A program made the position numbers and the translations under genes. A DNA stretch of 64,000 nt from Micrasema longulum (taxonomy: Eukaryota > Arthropoda > Insecta > Trichoptera > Brachycentridae): positions 186,001-250,000 of the forward strand of contig JAGVSM010001355.1 of NCBI GenBank assembly GCA_022494885.1, given 5' to 3'. The notes under the pieces are model-generated. The model saw only the letters and a program-made list of their open reading frames with translations. It ran no database searches and was not told the DNA's origin. Positions 47,967 through 60,200 of the stretch are shown in pieces (the first letter of the stretch is position 1; each line of letters starts with the position of its first letter).

Positions 47967-48189
47967 TGCCCGCAAACGGCCGATACCTTACCGGCGACCA
48001 ACGCCATCTTCACAATCTTCAAGCAGTGAGTGGAGCAGTCGTTCTCCGTCTCCCTCCTCTCGCCACAATTCCCCCCCTCACTCCCCTATCCAGTCTCCCT
48101 CACACCCTTCCTCCCGCCCCCAATCCTTGTCACCGAAGGATGGAATAATCCTAAATCATCTGTCCGACAAGTCCCCGACCCAATTGTGA
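47967..48189 (+). CDS. SRRM2: Alternative SRRM2 terminal exon (RS/Pro-rich)
   Basis: The acceptor AAATGTTTTAG ends at 47966. Exons 7-10 all end in a split AG codon, so joining here adds T to make serine and keeps frame: S-ARKRPIPYRRPTPSSQSS, then SEWSSRSPSPSSRHN, SPPHSPIQSPSHPSSRPQ and a stop at 48187-48189. The composition (RS, SP, RRP) is that of an SRRM2 C-terminus, the frame is open from the splice point to the stop, and the exon is far more GC-rich than its surroundings. Joined to exon 10 (45581-45667) and skipping 45928-45982, the product is 1157 residues. The long form could even be the main one. Confidence 0.75.
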
Positions 48190-50189
48190 AACATCCGCTT
48201 TAGATATTGCATAAAAGCTTTCTAAAGATGACAAACTTAGTCCAATCATTATTACTACACGCCAAAATTGTAATATTTTTAGTCGAATCATCGTCGTATT
48301 TGCTTTTAATGTTTCACAACAAAGATCAACCCTGGAAATGTTAGTTTAAAAATAATATCTAAAATATTAGTGATGGATTGCAATAATTTATTTCTTAAAG
48401 TGATATTTTATTTATTTTGTTATTTTCTACAACAGAATTAGTCATTCAAATAATATTTTAAGTTAGTTGTATTATTTATTGAAAAAATATAAATATAAGT
48501 AATCTCGGTATTTTTATCGGGGTTTAGGAAATATAAATTTATTTAAGCAAAACCAAAAACAGTTTTGTTTTAATTATATTTTTTCAAGACCATATTATTA
48601 GGTGGCCTAATTTACAACATTCATATCATCACCCTTCTTTTTATAAAAATACTTTTTTAAATATGATAAAACTACTTGCTGAATACTTTTATACTCCGTT
48701 GTTTTTCCTGAACTTTTATAGTAATTGATACATGTATGTAACATAGAATTAAAATCAATACTCGTGTATGTATTGTACATAAGTCATATTCCAGTTTATA
48801 ATTATTTGAATTACTTACTTTTTTCTAGTCAATTGTAGATCAGTTTGCCATCACAATTTATTTTACAGTTGAACTCAAAGAATACTCCCTTTGTCTGTGA
48901 TTTAAAATTATTTTAGGATAATAAACTTTATGTGATAGTTTATGGTTTTTTTAATTTAAGTTAATTGGAAATACTCAACTATTTTTTAGTATGTTTTAAC
49001 ATTCCACACAGAAAAATAATACACCCACCATTATATTATGTGTTGTCTATGTTTTATTATTTATATGTGACAATTACTGTAAACTTTTTTATTTATTTGA
49101 ATGCATGAGAGGCTCGGAGCATCGTAGGGAAGTCTACTTCGATGCATTCTAATATTATTATAAGGGTAAAAGTATTAGTCTTTCATAGACCTTTGGATTA
49201 TTCTTTTAACTAAATAATTTAAGTAACTAAATGCTTACCTTTTTTGAGTGAAGTCTTTTCCATGTCAATTTTATTCCCTGTTGTTTTACAATGTACCCAT
49301 CCCGCCGAAGATGAGATAATAAAATGGTAGTGAAAAGTGTTTTTTGTGTGCGAATGACTCGACTAAAAAACATGTATAAAATTTTCAGTGTGATATTTGT
49401 TATTTTTACTTGTTTATGCATTTCAAACCAATGCTTGACATGATATTATTTTTCCAATGCAAATAAGTCATATTTAGTGCAATATATTTACTTTTATTTA
49501 TTAATGTTTTTTTAGATACAAATATTTAAGTTAAAATATTTATTAAAAAAGTTTTTTCCTAATAAAATTTGTAAACATATTCGGTTTAACAAAACAATAT
49601 GTATTTTTACATGAATCTTAGTCATATTTGAAAGAGTTCAGTTAGATACTTGGAAAAGGATCCTGTCTATGGATTTGCATTCCACTATGATTCTAGTCAT
49701 CTCATTTATTAGTATTACCATAAGCGTAACTAGTCTATGTATGTAACATACTTGAAAAAACTTATCTGTGTAACTTATTGTATTCTTTGTTGTCTTAATA
49801 AATTATGTTAAAAGATTTCTTCGCTTTTTTCCATGATCCCTGCTAGGCTACCATAGTCAAATCTACTTTGTGGAGAAAATTATTATTTGTAATCAATGAC
49901 AATGTAGTCATTTCGTTAAGATATGTACAATATCAACAAACACAATGAATTATTTATTTATGTTATTTATATATTTATACCTACTTAACTAAAACATTTA
50001 CATCTGTCAGTACATGGGACCTGTATTATTATTTTTACAAATTAGATTTATCCAATGTACTTTTATATATTGTCATTTAACAATATGGGTAGATCTTAAA
50101 ATCATTTTCATTACTGGATAAAATTACTAGTGCAAAATGAACTTGAATGTACATTTTAAAACTTTAAAAGTGTGCTTAAGAAAGAAGGT
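48190..50189. other. Probable SRRM2 long 3' UTR and intergenic DNA
   Basis: AT-rich and free of recognised elements. An AATAAA at 49797-49802 is one plausible 3' end for the long form, but earlier AT-rich signals could serve too. Confidence 0.35.
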
Positions 50190-50260
50190 GTGATAGATAT
50201 GTCATCAGAAATGGAGAAAGTCTAGAAATTTACAGGGCTTATGTGAGTAAAAGTGAGTTG
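50190..50260 (+). repeat. Dispersed repeat family G, copy 4 (partial)
   Basis: 'AATTTACAGGGCTTATG' preceded by AATGGAGAAAGTCTAG matches the 5' half of the family. Confidence 0.4.
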
Positions 50261-51459
50261 GGTCTTCTGTTCGGGTTATTATTCTGAGCATGTCAATTTG
50301 GCAATGTTTGGGATTTTGCTGATTTAGTAGTGTGTTTAAAATTACATGTTACTACTTCATATTAAATTTACAGAATAAACACATGCAGTTTAACCAAATT
50401 AGATTTGCTGGGCATCTAAGGTCGGAAGACTAAACTTAACATAATTACAATTAAAAATAATAGGCAAGGATATTAAAATTAAAATAAGAAATAGTCAAAT
50501 TTTATTAAAAATGTATAAAAGTATGGTATGAGTATATACATAATATGTAGGTATATAAATCAATGTTTTTTTTTTTTAAATCAGTAAGTATAGACCAGTG
50601 GCGTGCATCCCAAATAGGCAAAGGCAGTGCCTACTTAACTAGATTATCATAAAAATATTAATAGGTAATAAATATCAAAAATGAAATATTAAAAATGCAA
50701 GAAATAAATACTAATAATTTTTCAATATTGCACAAACAGCGTAATTCGGTTGCTCCGCCCGCGCCGTACCAACAGGCGCGCCACGCTGCCATTGGTCAAA
50801 GGCACAGACTATAAATGCCTTCTTTGCTACTTAGATGACAGTTTTTTTACACTGATAAATGTATGCAAGTTCATGTACATTTTACTTCAGTTGATGATGC
50901 GTCAGTATTAATAATCACTTTGTTTCAAAATGAAAAAACCAGGACATTAGTGCCGTGCCATCTTGCAGTTTGTGCAAATAATAATAATAACAAAACATGC
51001 TTAAATGTCAAATCGATTCAGTCATATGCCCGTGAATCCTGATTTAATTTTAAATTGTAAATAAAATAAGTGTTTGACCATTTAAAAAATACAATGCATT
51101 TTCGCAGCTATTTTTTTACTGATGAGAAGTGCATTATAAGCAAAAAATAAGTACGCTAAAAGCAGAATTATTTCAAAATAAAAATTTTACAGTTACACAA
51201 AAATTCAGTGTGAAATACAACTTACAAGGTGTTTTTAGATAGTTTCCCTTGTATTTTATTTCCTAATATTAAAATAGTTTGGAATAACAGCAGTTACTTT
51301 GATTTAAATGGCTTATGTAATTTCAACATCGACTACAGACAACAATCCAACATAGCTAGATTGGATAGTTCTTCCGGCTTTTCGTAGATCTCTTCGCCAT
51401 TAAAACAGTGTGGGATGAAGATGGATTGGCATGGGTTAGCTCGAAGTCTTATATGTTGA

Positions 51460-51595
51460 TCGTGTTTTTAAATATATTGTATCCCATTATATTATTGCTC
51501 TTGTTTGTCTTGTTTATTGTACATATATGTTTCTTCATATAACTGTTGTACGGCTTAGGCCGAATATATAATAAATAAATTAATAGCATTTTTGT
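51460..51595 (+). repeat. LINE 3' tail fragment
   Basis: TGTTGTACGGCTTAGGCCG followed by AATATATAATAAATAAATTAA is a LINE-type 3' end, with TAAA-type terminal repeats and no coding part. Confidence 0.4.
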
Positions 51596-51640
51596 ACGAA
51601 GGAAATTGTCTGGTAAGATTTTCCACCTGACATATTATAA

Positions 51641-51720
51641 GCAGCCTCCGTGGTAAAGTAGTTAAGCTGCTTGACTCACGCACGGTAGGCTCCGGGTCAG
51701 ATTCTCGGTGAGAACACAAC
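51641..51720 (+). mobile_element. tRNA-derived SINE, copy 5 (head only)
   Basis: GCAGCCTCCGTGGTAAAGTA, GTTAAGCTGCTTGACTCACG and a mutated B box (GGGTCAGATTCTCGG) end at GAGAACACAAC. The SINE body is missing. Confidence 0.7.
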
Positions 51721-51724
51721 TTAC

Positions 51725-52502
51725 TTATTTTTTGTCAACCCCATTTCAGAAAAAATACCAGCAAATTAATTAATAAAAACATTACATCTTGGAGTAATGT
51801 TTACCACTGGTAAATGGAATATGATGATAATTTTATCAGAAATTATGAACACATAATTCATATTAATATCTTTTTGTTAGATAATAAAATCATTACTTTA
51901 CATGTGTATGTGTTTTTAAGCAAGATAACAAAGTTACTCTTAAACAAACAACTTATGTAAATTATTGCAAAGAGCCTGTATTGAAAGGAGTCAAGTTATA
52001 TACATACACATGGAAATGGTAATACACATGGTAATTGTATTATTTACGGCTAAAAATATACAAGAACAAAGTACACAAAGCACATAAAAATTCCTCATTT
52101 TTTTCCTTAAGCAATAACAATTCTGACATTTAATTAATCAAATGTGAAGTTCACAGTTTTTTTTTAAGGAAAAATACTTTGGACTTTTTTAAAAAGGAAA
52201 GTGATTCATAAAATGAGCCTCAACAGCAGTGTTTGTTTTTTTTATTAATGAATGTCTAAACATACACCCTGGTACATTGTAAATCACCCGTTTTCATCAA
52301 TGTCTTATCACAGCGAGAGATATGTATATATATTTCCTTAATAATAGGCAACTGTACCGAGTTAAAAATGTTAAAAAACTTTATAAAATATACAATACAT
52401 ATAGTATGTAAACTTACCAATAAATTGTATTTGTATGAATATCTAGATAAAAGTAGTTTAACAAAATAAAGATTTTAAAAGGGAAGATTAACAATTGATT
52501 TG
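51725..52502. other. Intergenic AT-rich DNA / PXMP2-like 3' flank
   Basis: Nothing recognised except AATAAA-type signals on the - strand near 52236 that could end the PXMP2-like transcript. Confidence 0.35.
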
Positions 52503-55342
52503 TTAGTTCTCAGCTGTTTTTTTTGGTTTTCTGGATGCATCACGACGCATTTTAGCCAAATACATAACCCAGAAAAATCCAACCAGGTTAACATAAAGAA
52601 CTCGCAACTGAAAAATAGAAAATACTTACTGTTAAAAACCATTTTCTAAATATTTAATTTTTACTTTACGGACATCTCTTATAAATATTGGTCAAATTTG
52701 TGCCGTATTTAAAAAGCAAATAGTTGTTAATACTTTAAAAAATTTCACTACGGTTATTTGTTGATGTAATAACTTATAAAGTTATTAATTTAAAAAATAC
52801 TTGGTACACTTCCAGACCAGTCTAAAGATGCCCATTAGAGGGTGAAAGCGCTAATTGGTCAAAATAAATAAGTGGAAGTGTACCAAGTATTTTTTAAATT
52901 AATAACTTATATGTAAATATAAGTTATTACAATGGAATTCCATCAAGAATTGTCAATAAATAATTTAAATGAAAAAACGGTTGTTTAATTGAGAAATTTC
53001 TTATGTTACTAGTAATTCTAGAATTATTTAAGGTATTTTTTTTAGCTATCAATATTTAGCATGTATAGCAAATTCTAAAAACGCCATTTTATTATTATTT
53101 ATTTCTAGTGTCTTGTTTTTTAATATTCATGATCTTTTATTTACACTATGACGGGCCAAAAAGCCAATTAAAAAACCCAGGCCCAGTAAAAAAGAAAAAT
53201 AAACAGATTTGATCTATTTCAGTAATCATACCCAAGTGTCAAAAATCTATTTCACAGTGCTATTTTTCTTCTTTTTTTGCCTTAATAATACAATAACTAA
53301 ATTAAAACCAAACAATTTAGTGAAAATAAAATCTAAAAAAAAGCAAAAAAGTATACAAAGTGGAAAGCAAATGTAAAAAAGAAACGTAACATCAGTAAAT
53401 AAAAAATAACAGCTATGATATGAAAATCTTAGGTTCTAAAATACAAATGTTACAAAGTAAAGTTGATTATTTTAAATAAAAATAAAGTAGTAAGTATTCA
53501 ACGTAATGATAAAAAAAAAAACAATAATAATACATTACTAACATTTGTTACAATAGAGTCAAGATACCAAGGATGCAGGTAATATTTTAGTGAAAAAATA
53601 AATTTTTGATTAAATGTGAGACAGGAGATAGTCCCGTTGGTAGTGCCGCTGCAGATCAGACAAGGAAGCCTGAAGTTTGACCTCGCTCTACCACAATTTA
53701 TTTCCCATTTCCCGACATAGTTATTTATGACTAAAAGAAATGATCGCAAAATTGAAATATTTGTGAAAATCTTAAGAATTTAAATACTACGTTTAATTGA
53801 AAAAAAAATTCATGTCAACCCTCCTAAGCAGTGTCGGTTTTGCAGGTGAGACGAGTGAGGCTCCTCCTCTCAAAAAATCATACTCCACGCGTTCACAATG
53901 CGGCGTGTTGAATAAAAAGCTTTAATACAAAAAGATATAATTGTAAAAACAAGCATTATACAAATATTTGTAACGCATGGGCATTACACACGACATCTTT
54001 TAGTCGCAGTCTGTAAAAAAAACGCATCTTTATTTTGAGGTACATAAGGATGAATTCGGAGTACATTAATATCGCATAAGCTCTATGTAAGAGAGCCCCA
54101 AACGATAAGAGAAATCATACTAGCCGGACATCACAATATGACCTTGAGTGAATGTTTTGACCATAATTCGTTCAAACGACGAGTCGTCAGTGAGTCTCAT
54201 ATTTATAGCACCTCGTAGATGAAGTAAGAGGAACGGAGCAGTGAGCGGAGTATTATAGTATCTTGTCTACTCTTGTGTTAGCTGTTGCTGTTGCTGCCGC
54301 TACGACGCGTAATAATAAACTTTGTAATTTTATAAAAACTAAAAAAGACGTACGCACGCTTATTCTTGTAACCGTTTTTTTTTTAATTTAGGACATCAAT
54401 TTTGATTATTAAAGTCTAGAAGTATTGGAGTATAAGATATATTGTAGCCTCACTAAAAGTTTAGTACTAAAACTGCCACTGCTTCTAAGTTGCACATGCA
54501 CAGTAGCCAAATCTGCTAACCACTACACTATGGTAGACTTATGCCGTGATAATTTTTTGAATAGTTAAAGTAAAATAATAGCATTAAACTTACCACGGGT
54601 GGAACGAAGGTCAAGTTTATGATTTGGAAAACAGTTAACCACTTCCAATTGGCCATCAGAACCGGGAGTAGTAATTTTAGCATAAAGTCTAGAGATGTTT
54701 TGTGGTCTTTTCCTTCAAGCCTGGAGTTCGTGTAAAGGGAGAGCATTTGGAAGAGTGGAGTATAGATGATGCGTTCGATGATCATCTGCTTGGCAAGTCC
54801 ACAACGGACTCCTTCCGCCGGGACAAACCTCTCCAGGAATGAGAAAAAGAAGTGAGGTACCGGACCTCCAAAAAAGAGGCTGAAACAATAAAATAAATAC
54901 ATAAAATGTTGCTTGCTCATCAAGTTATCAATAGCTCGATTTAAGTTGTAAAATATAATAATTTGTAAATATTTTATTTACCCAAATAGTCCAAATGCAA
55001 CAATGCTATCAACATTGGTATATTTTTCTCCAGACAGCACTTGGGAAGAATAATTTGCTAAAGATGCGAGAACACAGCTGAAAACATTTATGAATTAGAG
55101 TCATTACATAATTCTTAGTATTAAATTCACATTCCATTTCAAGTAACAGTAAGTATTGATGAATTTCAATCGGACCTACATATTCATTTATTAGAATAAA
55201 AAATACTAATTTTAAAATATTTGCCTGAATTTAATTGAAAATATTTTACAAACCTGGTAATGGACTTAGTTCTTATAGGATAAAGGTACAAATTTTGTAA
55301 ATAAGACCCGAGTAAATGTAAAACTGGTTTTGAGAGTGCCAT
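52503..55342 (-). CDS. PXMP2: Peroxisomal membrane protein 2-like (Mpv17/PMP22 family)
   Basis: Four exons on the - strand: 55342-55254, 55077-54982, 54879-54594 and 52607-52503, GT-AG and in phase, giving 191 residues (mammalian PXMP2 is close to 195). The N-terminus MALSKPVLHLLGSYLQNLYL gives a helix common to the family. Then come ALASL-like and FGLFGLFFGGPVPHFFFSFL, typical of the second membrane segment, and the C-terminal Mpv17/PMP22 domain with MLKLLLPVLMANWKWLTVFQ, INLTFVPPV and LRVLYVNLVGFFWVMYLAKM. The family consists of four-helix channel-like proteins of peroxisomal or mitochondrial membranes; the C-terminal extension and sequence favour PXMP2, but the targeting is inferred. It is divergent from THOC6 across about 1.95 kb. 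A hAT element and a hairpin element lie in intron 3. Confidence 0.93.
52770..52920 (+). mobile_element. Penelope-like terminus with hammerhead-like core, copy 4
   Basis: 'TAATAACTTATAAAGTTATT' ... 'AAAAAATACTTGGTACACTT' is repeated inverted on the right. Between, at 52815-52860, GACCAGT pairs with the distal AATTGGTC. The stem encloses CTAAAGA (CUGANGA with G to A), stem II CCC-ATTAGA-GGG, then TGAAAGCG. The downstream flank CCATCAAGAATT is shared with copy 1. Intron of the PXMP2-like gene. Confidence 0.5.
53829..54481. mobile_element. Non-autonomous hAT-type element in a PXMP2-like intron
   Basis: The ends CAGTGTCGGTTTT and AAAACTGCCACTG are inverted, with 'GTGAGGCT' shared further in. The flanks CTCCTAAG (53821-53828) and CTTCTAAG (54482-54489) are an 8-bp duplication with one difference. 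It is 653 bp with no transposase and has a GC-richer interior. Confidence 0.7.
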
Positions 55343-57296
55343 TTCGATTAATACAAGACACAATATTTGAATATAAATAAATTCAACCAGGCACAATAAT
55401 TATTTTGATAACTTAGAATGAGTAGTAGGACATATTATTTTATAACAAATAACAGTTTTAGTTGACGGCTGTTCTCACTTGACATTGACGTACGGAATGA
55501 TAAAATTATTTACACGACACGAAACTTTTTACATTTCTGTTGAACGTAGTAGTTCTACATTATCTCTGGTTGAACGGTTATTACTTTTTTCTATGCTTTA
55601 AAACTGTTGAATAAATCCATAATATACATCATTCACACATTTATTATTACAATCTTGTTATAAATTCGTATCTAAAATATTCATGAAAAAAAAATATTTT
55701 GTCCGTAAAAATAAGCAAGCACTATCCACCATAAAGTCAACCTTCGTCTGTATTGGGAAATAAAGCGGCGGTATTTAAACATATTCAAATACAAAATAAT
55801 ATAACCTTCCAGTCTAAGTTTATTATAATTTCGTTTTATTAGAATTAATCGTAAGCAATAAATTTTACTGTTAATTTTACTAACGTAGTAATGAGAAAGT
55901 GTTGGAAAGGGATAGAGTGGGAGAGAAAGACACTTATCATTCTATAAAACCACCGCAGCCCTTAGAAACAAGTAGTCCGAAAAGTAAGACGGATAAGGGA
56001 AATCGTAAAGTGAACGGAAGTTGAAGTGTGAGTCGGGTCTATGCGACCATACCCTCGATCCCAGAGACAAAGTAGCCTGGCACCACTACATGAAAAGCCT
56101 CGTGGGATTTCTATTGGTCACGAGGGTTATTTGAGGCCACCTAACAGCCACGAACGTCCCTTCACATTTAGGATAACCATCATCCTGCAAGGAACGCCAG
56201 TTTCCAGCACTGCCAGTGCGTGTGCTAACTATGGCCGCTCAGCCTTCCTTGTCGTCAACAAAAGGACCGTCTCACGAGAGCCACCCGAAAGAAAAAACTA
56301 TAAGTGAAGAGTGACTATCGAAAACTATTTCATGTAAGGATCTAGGCGTAACAAAATTTCTTGTTCATGTTTGTAATTGGTCTTAAAAGTCATTTCCCGT
56401 GATTTTGATTAATAAACGTCGACGAAACATTTAAGCCATTTAAATCATCATCATTATAAAAATCCTTTTCCTCATTTCTCGTTTTCAGAATTGATCATTA
56501 TTTTATTTTGGGCTTTAAATTAATTTAGGATTAATTAGATTTACATTGCGATGATGAAGTTTAAATAGAAGATACAAATGGCGAATTACCTTTAACTTTT
56601 CATTTCACATATTAATTTGGTATTGCACGAGGAAGACGCGATCTCCTCTCGAGTTCTCAATCGCCGGATGTTCCCGCTTCCTTTTGGTTAGCTGAGAGAT
56701 TGACAATTTCAGTCTATTCATACACGTGATTTCGAAATTCATTTCCCAGCCATCGAAACCTTAATTCGTGTAAAAGTATCTCAAGTTTCCAACCTCTGGA
56801 TGTACCCGCTTTTTTTCGGTTAGTAGAGAGGGGAAAAGCTTCCGTCATTCGACGCATACGACTGTGGAACTAGATTTTAAAGTCTCCAAGAAATCGAATT
56901 TCACACTTCTTTTTTTCTCAATCTCGCCTCCACCTCAATAGCAAACTACCCCGTTATTACAATCAAGCTTTCCCCCCGCGGTAAAGAATTTACCTACATT
57001 TTTTCAGAAAAATCTGATATACCGACACGGTCACTGAATTGCACTACACGCATAATACAAATATAACACCATTATTATGTCTATGGTTAACTTTTAAAAT
57101 TTTGGACGATCTTAGAAACAAAATTAAATGTCAAAAAGGCATCAAATTTTTGGAGTTCTGAAGGTTATGTTTTTTTGTTTATTTGTGCGTAAACCGTAAG
57201 CAGCGGCTTGACTTACTAAGTTAATATGCTTTGTATCATTGCTTGATTCACCAATTGAATACGTAATTATTTGTATTTACTGATTTTTAACTCAAA
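55343..57296. other. Divergent intergenic region between PXMP2-like and THOC6
   Basis: It should contain both promoters. A GC-richer block at 55900-56320 has an 88-residue + frame (56041-56307) without a recognised domain. Two diverged direct repeats of 'GGATGT-CCCGCTT...GGTTAG' type start near 56667 and 56798. No core promoter motif is clear. Confidence 0.4.
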
Positions 57297-60200
57297 ATGT
57301 TGGACCGGTCTTTTTACAATACCGTCCTTTCACAAACATTTTCGGCGTGTGGAAATTATCTTTTGGCCGGGAACACATACGGACAAATAGCTATTTACAA
57401 GTAATAAATATCAATTGATTATCTGTCTTACCTCAAGTATGCGGTTATTATTAGTACTTGATAACCTATATTGAAATTTCTCATTACAGTTTAGAAAAGT
57501 TATTGAATCCCAAATTTGATGACTTCGCCTACAGTAACAATGCCGAACAAATTATCACCGTCGACCGAGGGTCCCAGATATGCAGCATGGCATCGACAGA
57601 CAAGTTTCTTGTTGTGGGTACTCATGGGGAAATCAGCGGCTGGGAATGGAGTTCCTTGAAGGACAAGACACACAAGCCAGCGTGGAAAATACCCATTCCT
57701 GGAAATAGTTCGATTATCGACCGAGTGGATGTTAACTCCCTCTGGTGGAGTGAAGAACAGGAACAAATGTTTGCCGGATGCGGAGACAATAATATGTACG
57801 CTTTCAACTTAGAAGAAGGAAAAGTCGTGCGAACTTTCGAAGGCCATTCTGATTATATTCACTCTATACATGGATTGTAAGTATTCTCTAACAATATATA
57901 TCTCACCATCCGAATATGAAGGATTTTATTCAAAGATGAATTATTTATACTTTATTTTATTTATTTATTTTACCTCATGTACATTGTCGGGCTTATTGCC
58001 AAATGCCAATTTCTTCCGCCCAACCAACAATCTTATCATCAGTAGATAGATATGCATACTTTTTTGATAAATTACATTTTCTCTGATCAAGTACAAAAAG
58101 TAATTGGTGAATCTTCAATACGTATCCTTATTTTATTGGTAATGCGCAAGCCAATAAATGGTATTTAAAGAAATTGTGTTGTTCAATGAATTACACTAAA
58201 ATATCTCCATTTTACATCGGTTTGAATGTCTTTATTATGTATAGAAAAATGCCGGGACATAAATGTGGATGTATATACATGTTTCATAGATTATGCTAAA
58301 GCATTTAATACGTTTCATCACGGTACCAAGAACTAATAGAAATTTAAAAAAGAATCAACCTGGATTCTAGAGACATAAGAAAAATTGGTAACCTCTACTG
58401 GCATCAAAAAGCTGCAGTGAAAGTGGATGATGAATTGACATTGAATATAGACATATGTCGTGGATTCCGGCAGGGATCCATTCTGTCTCCTCTCCTTTTT
58501 AATATGTACTCGGAAGCATAGAGATGTCCATGAATGAGTAAATTATAAACTATATCCGAAATGCGGATGATACTGTCCTTCTAGCAGACAGTATAGAAAG
58601 CCTGCATCTATTATTGGACAAAGTACACACGGCTAGTTTGCATAAATGGCTAGAAATTAACATTTCCAAGACTAAATGCATGGTTTTTCGGAAAAAGCCA
58701 CAAACTTTCCCAGTGACTTGATGACCAATGACTTGACTGAAAAATTATAGGGCACATTATTGAGCAAGTCCATCAATATAAATATTTTTCATATTCTGGC
58801 TGAATGATAAATGGGATCACTCACAAGAGATCAAAGTCAGAATTGAGATGACGCGAGACTGCTTTTTCAGGATGTGTGACCTCCTCTGCAGTAAAGACTT
58901 TAATTTAGATCTCCGAATGTGCATTGTACGACGTTATGTCTTTTCTCAGTACTTTTTTACCATGTTGAATCGTGGACAATCACTCAAGCCACTTCAAAAA
59001 AGATCGAAGCCTTTGAAATGTGGTGCTACAGGAGGATATTAAAAATCTCCTCGGTGGACAGAGTCCGAAAAGATAATGTTCTCCGACGGATGAAAAAAGA
59101 TAAAGGGGTACTGAAGACCATAAAGGAAAGAAAACTTGAGTACTTTGGGCATGTGATGAGAGGCGAAAAATAGAACATTTTACTAGTCATTCTACAGGGA
59201 AGGATTGAAGGAAGACGCAATGCAGGTAGAAGGCGCATCTCTTGGCTAAAGAACTTGCTTGACTGGTTCCATTGCACCACTCAGTCCTTGTTCAGGGCGG
59301 TTGCCAATAAAGTGAGAATGGCTGCAATGATTTCCTACCTCCATCGGGGAGAGGAAAGATAAGAAGAAGAATATATAGTAATTTTTAAATTTCTATTTAA
59401 CCTCTACATGTACATACTTAAATTTTCTATCAAAATGATTTATTATTAGTAAATGACGTTGTTTGGTTTAGTTTGTACATAATATATTTTACCTAACATA
59501 ATTAAAATGCAGATCCACCAAGAAATGTCAGTAGTGAAACTCAATCTATTAAAATTTATGTCCTTTTTTTTCTCTTCTAGAAACTCAAATTTAATATCTG
59601 CATCTGAAGATGGATTAGTAAATTTATGGGATAGTCGGTCACAGAAGTCCTACAATAGTCTAACACCACATTTGGAGAGTAAGCTGGCCAGACCTGATAT
59701 TGGGAAGTGGATGGGGGCAGCCACTCTCGGCGAGGATTGGATCGTAAGTGCTATCTTAATCTTTATTACTTATTATCCTGATTCTTTTTTACATTAAAAA
59801 AACTATTAAATCTCTTAAATGAAATGTGTAAAATTTACAACTTAAATAAAAAAATAATTACTTGACATTTAAAAATATTAATATGATTGATGTTGGGTAA
59901 AATCATGTAGAAATATAATTTATTGTGCACTGTCTCAATTTTTATTTTAGCAATCTATATTCACATCCAATTTTATTATTTGTTAAAAGACTATTAAACT
60001 AAGACAATTTAAGAAAAAAATTAATTATGTGTCGTGTTATCAGCGCGATGATTTTTTAAAGTTTTATATTTTCGTGACGTCTCAAGTTCTCTTCCCCTTC
60101 TTCTCGGTGATTTCGGCTGACTAGTCAGTTGGCTAACCGTGAACCGGAAATCTGTCACAACTCTCTCATCATTGTTGATTTACTCAGAAGAACTAGTGAT

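Noticed and set aside
50590..51440. hAT-like left end (CAGTGGCGTGCATCCC)
   Set aside because: I could not find a matching right terminus or 8-bp duplication, so it was not called.
53145..53195. Fragment resembling the 3' body of the first SINE family
   Set aside because: Too short and diverged to support.
56041..56307. 88-residue + frame upstream of THOC6
   Set aside because: No recognisable motif or link to the THOC6 start; likely chance in a GC-richer block.
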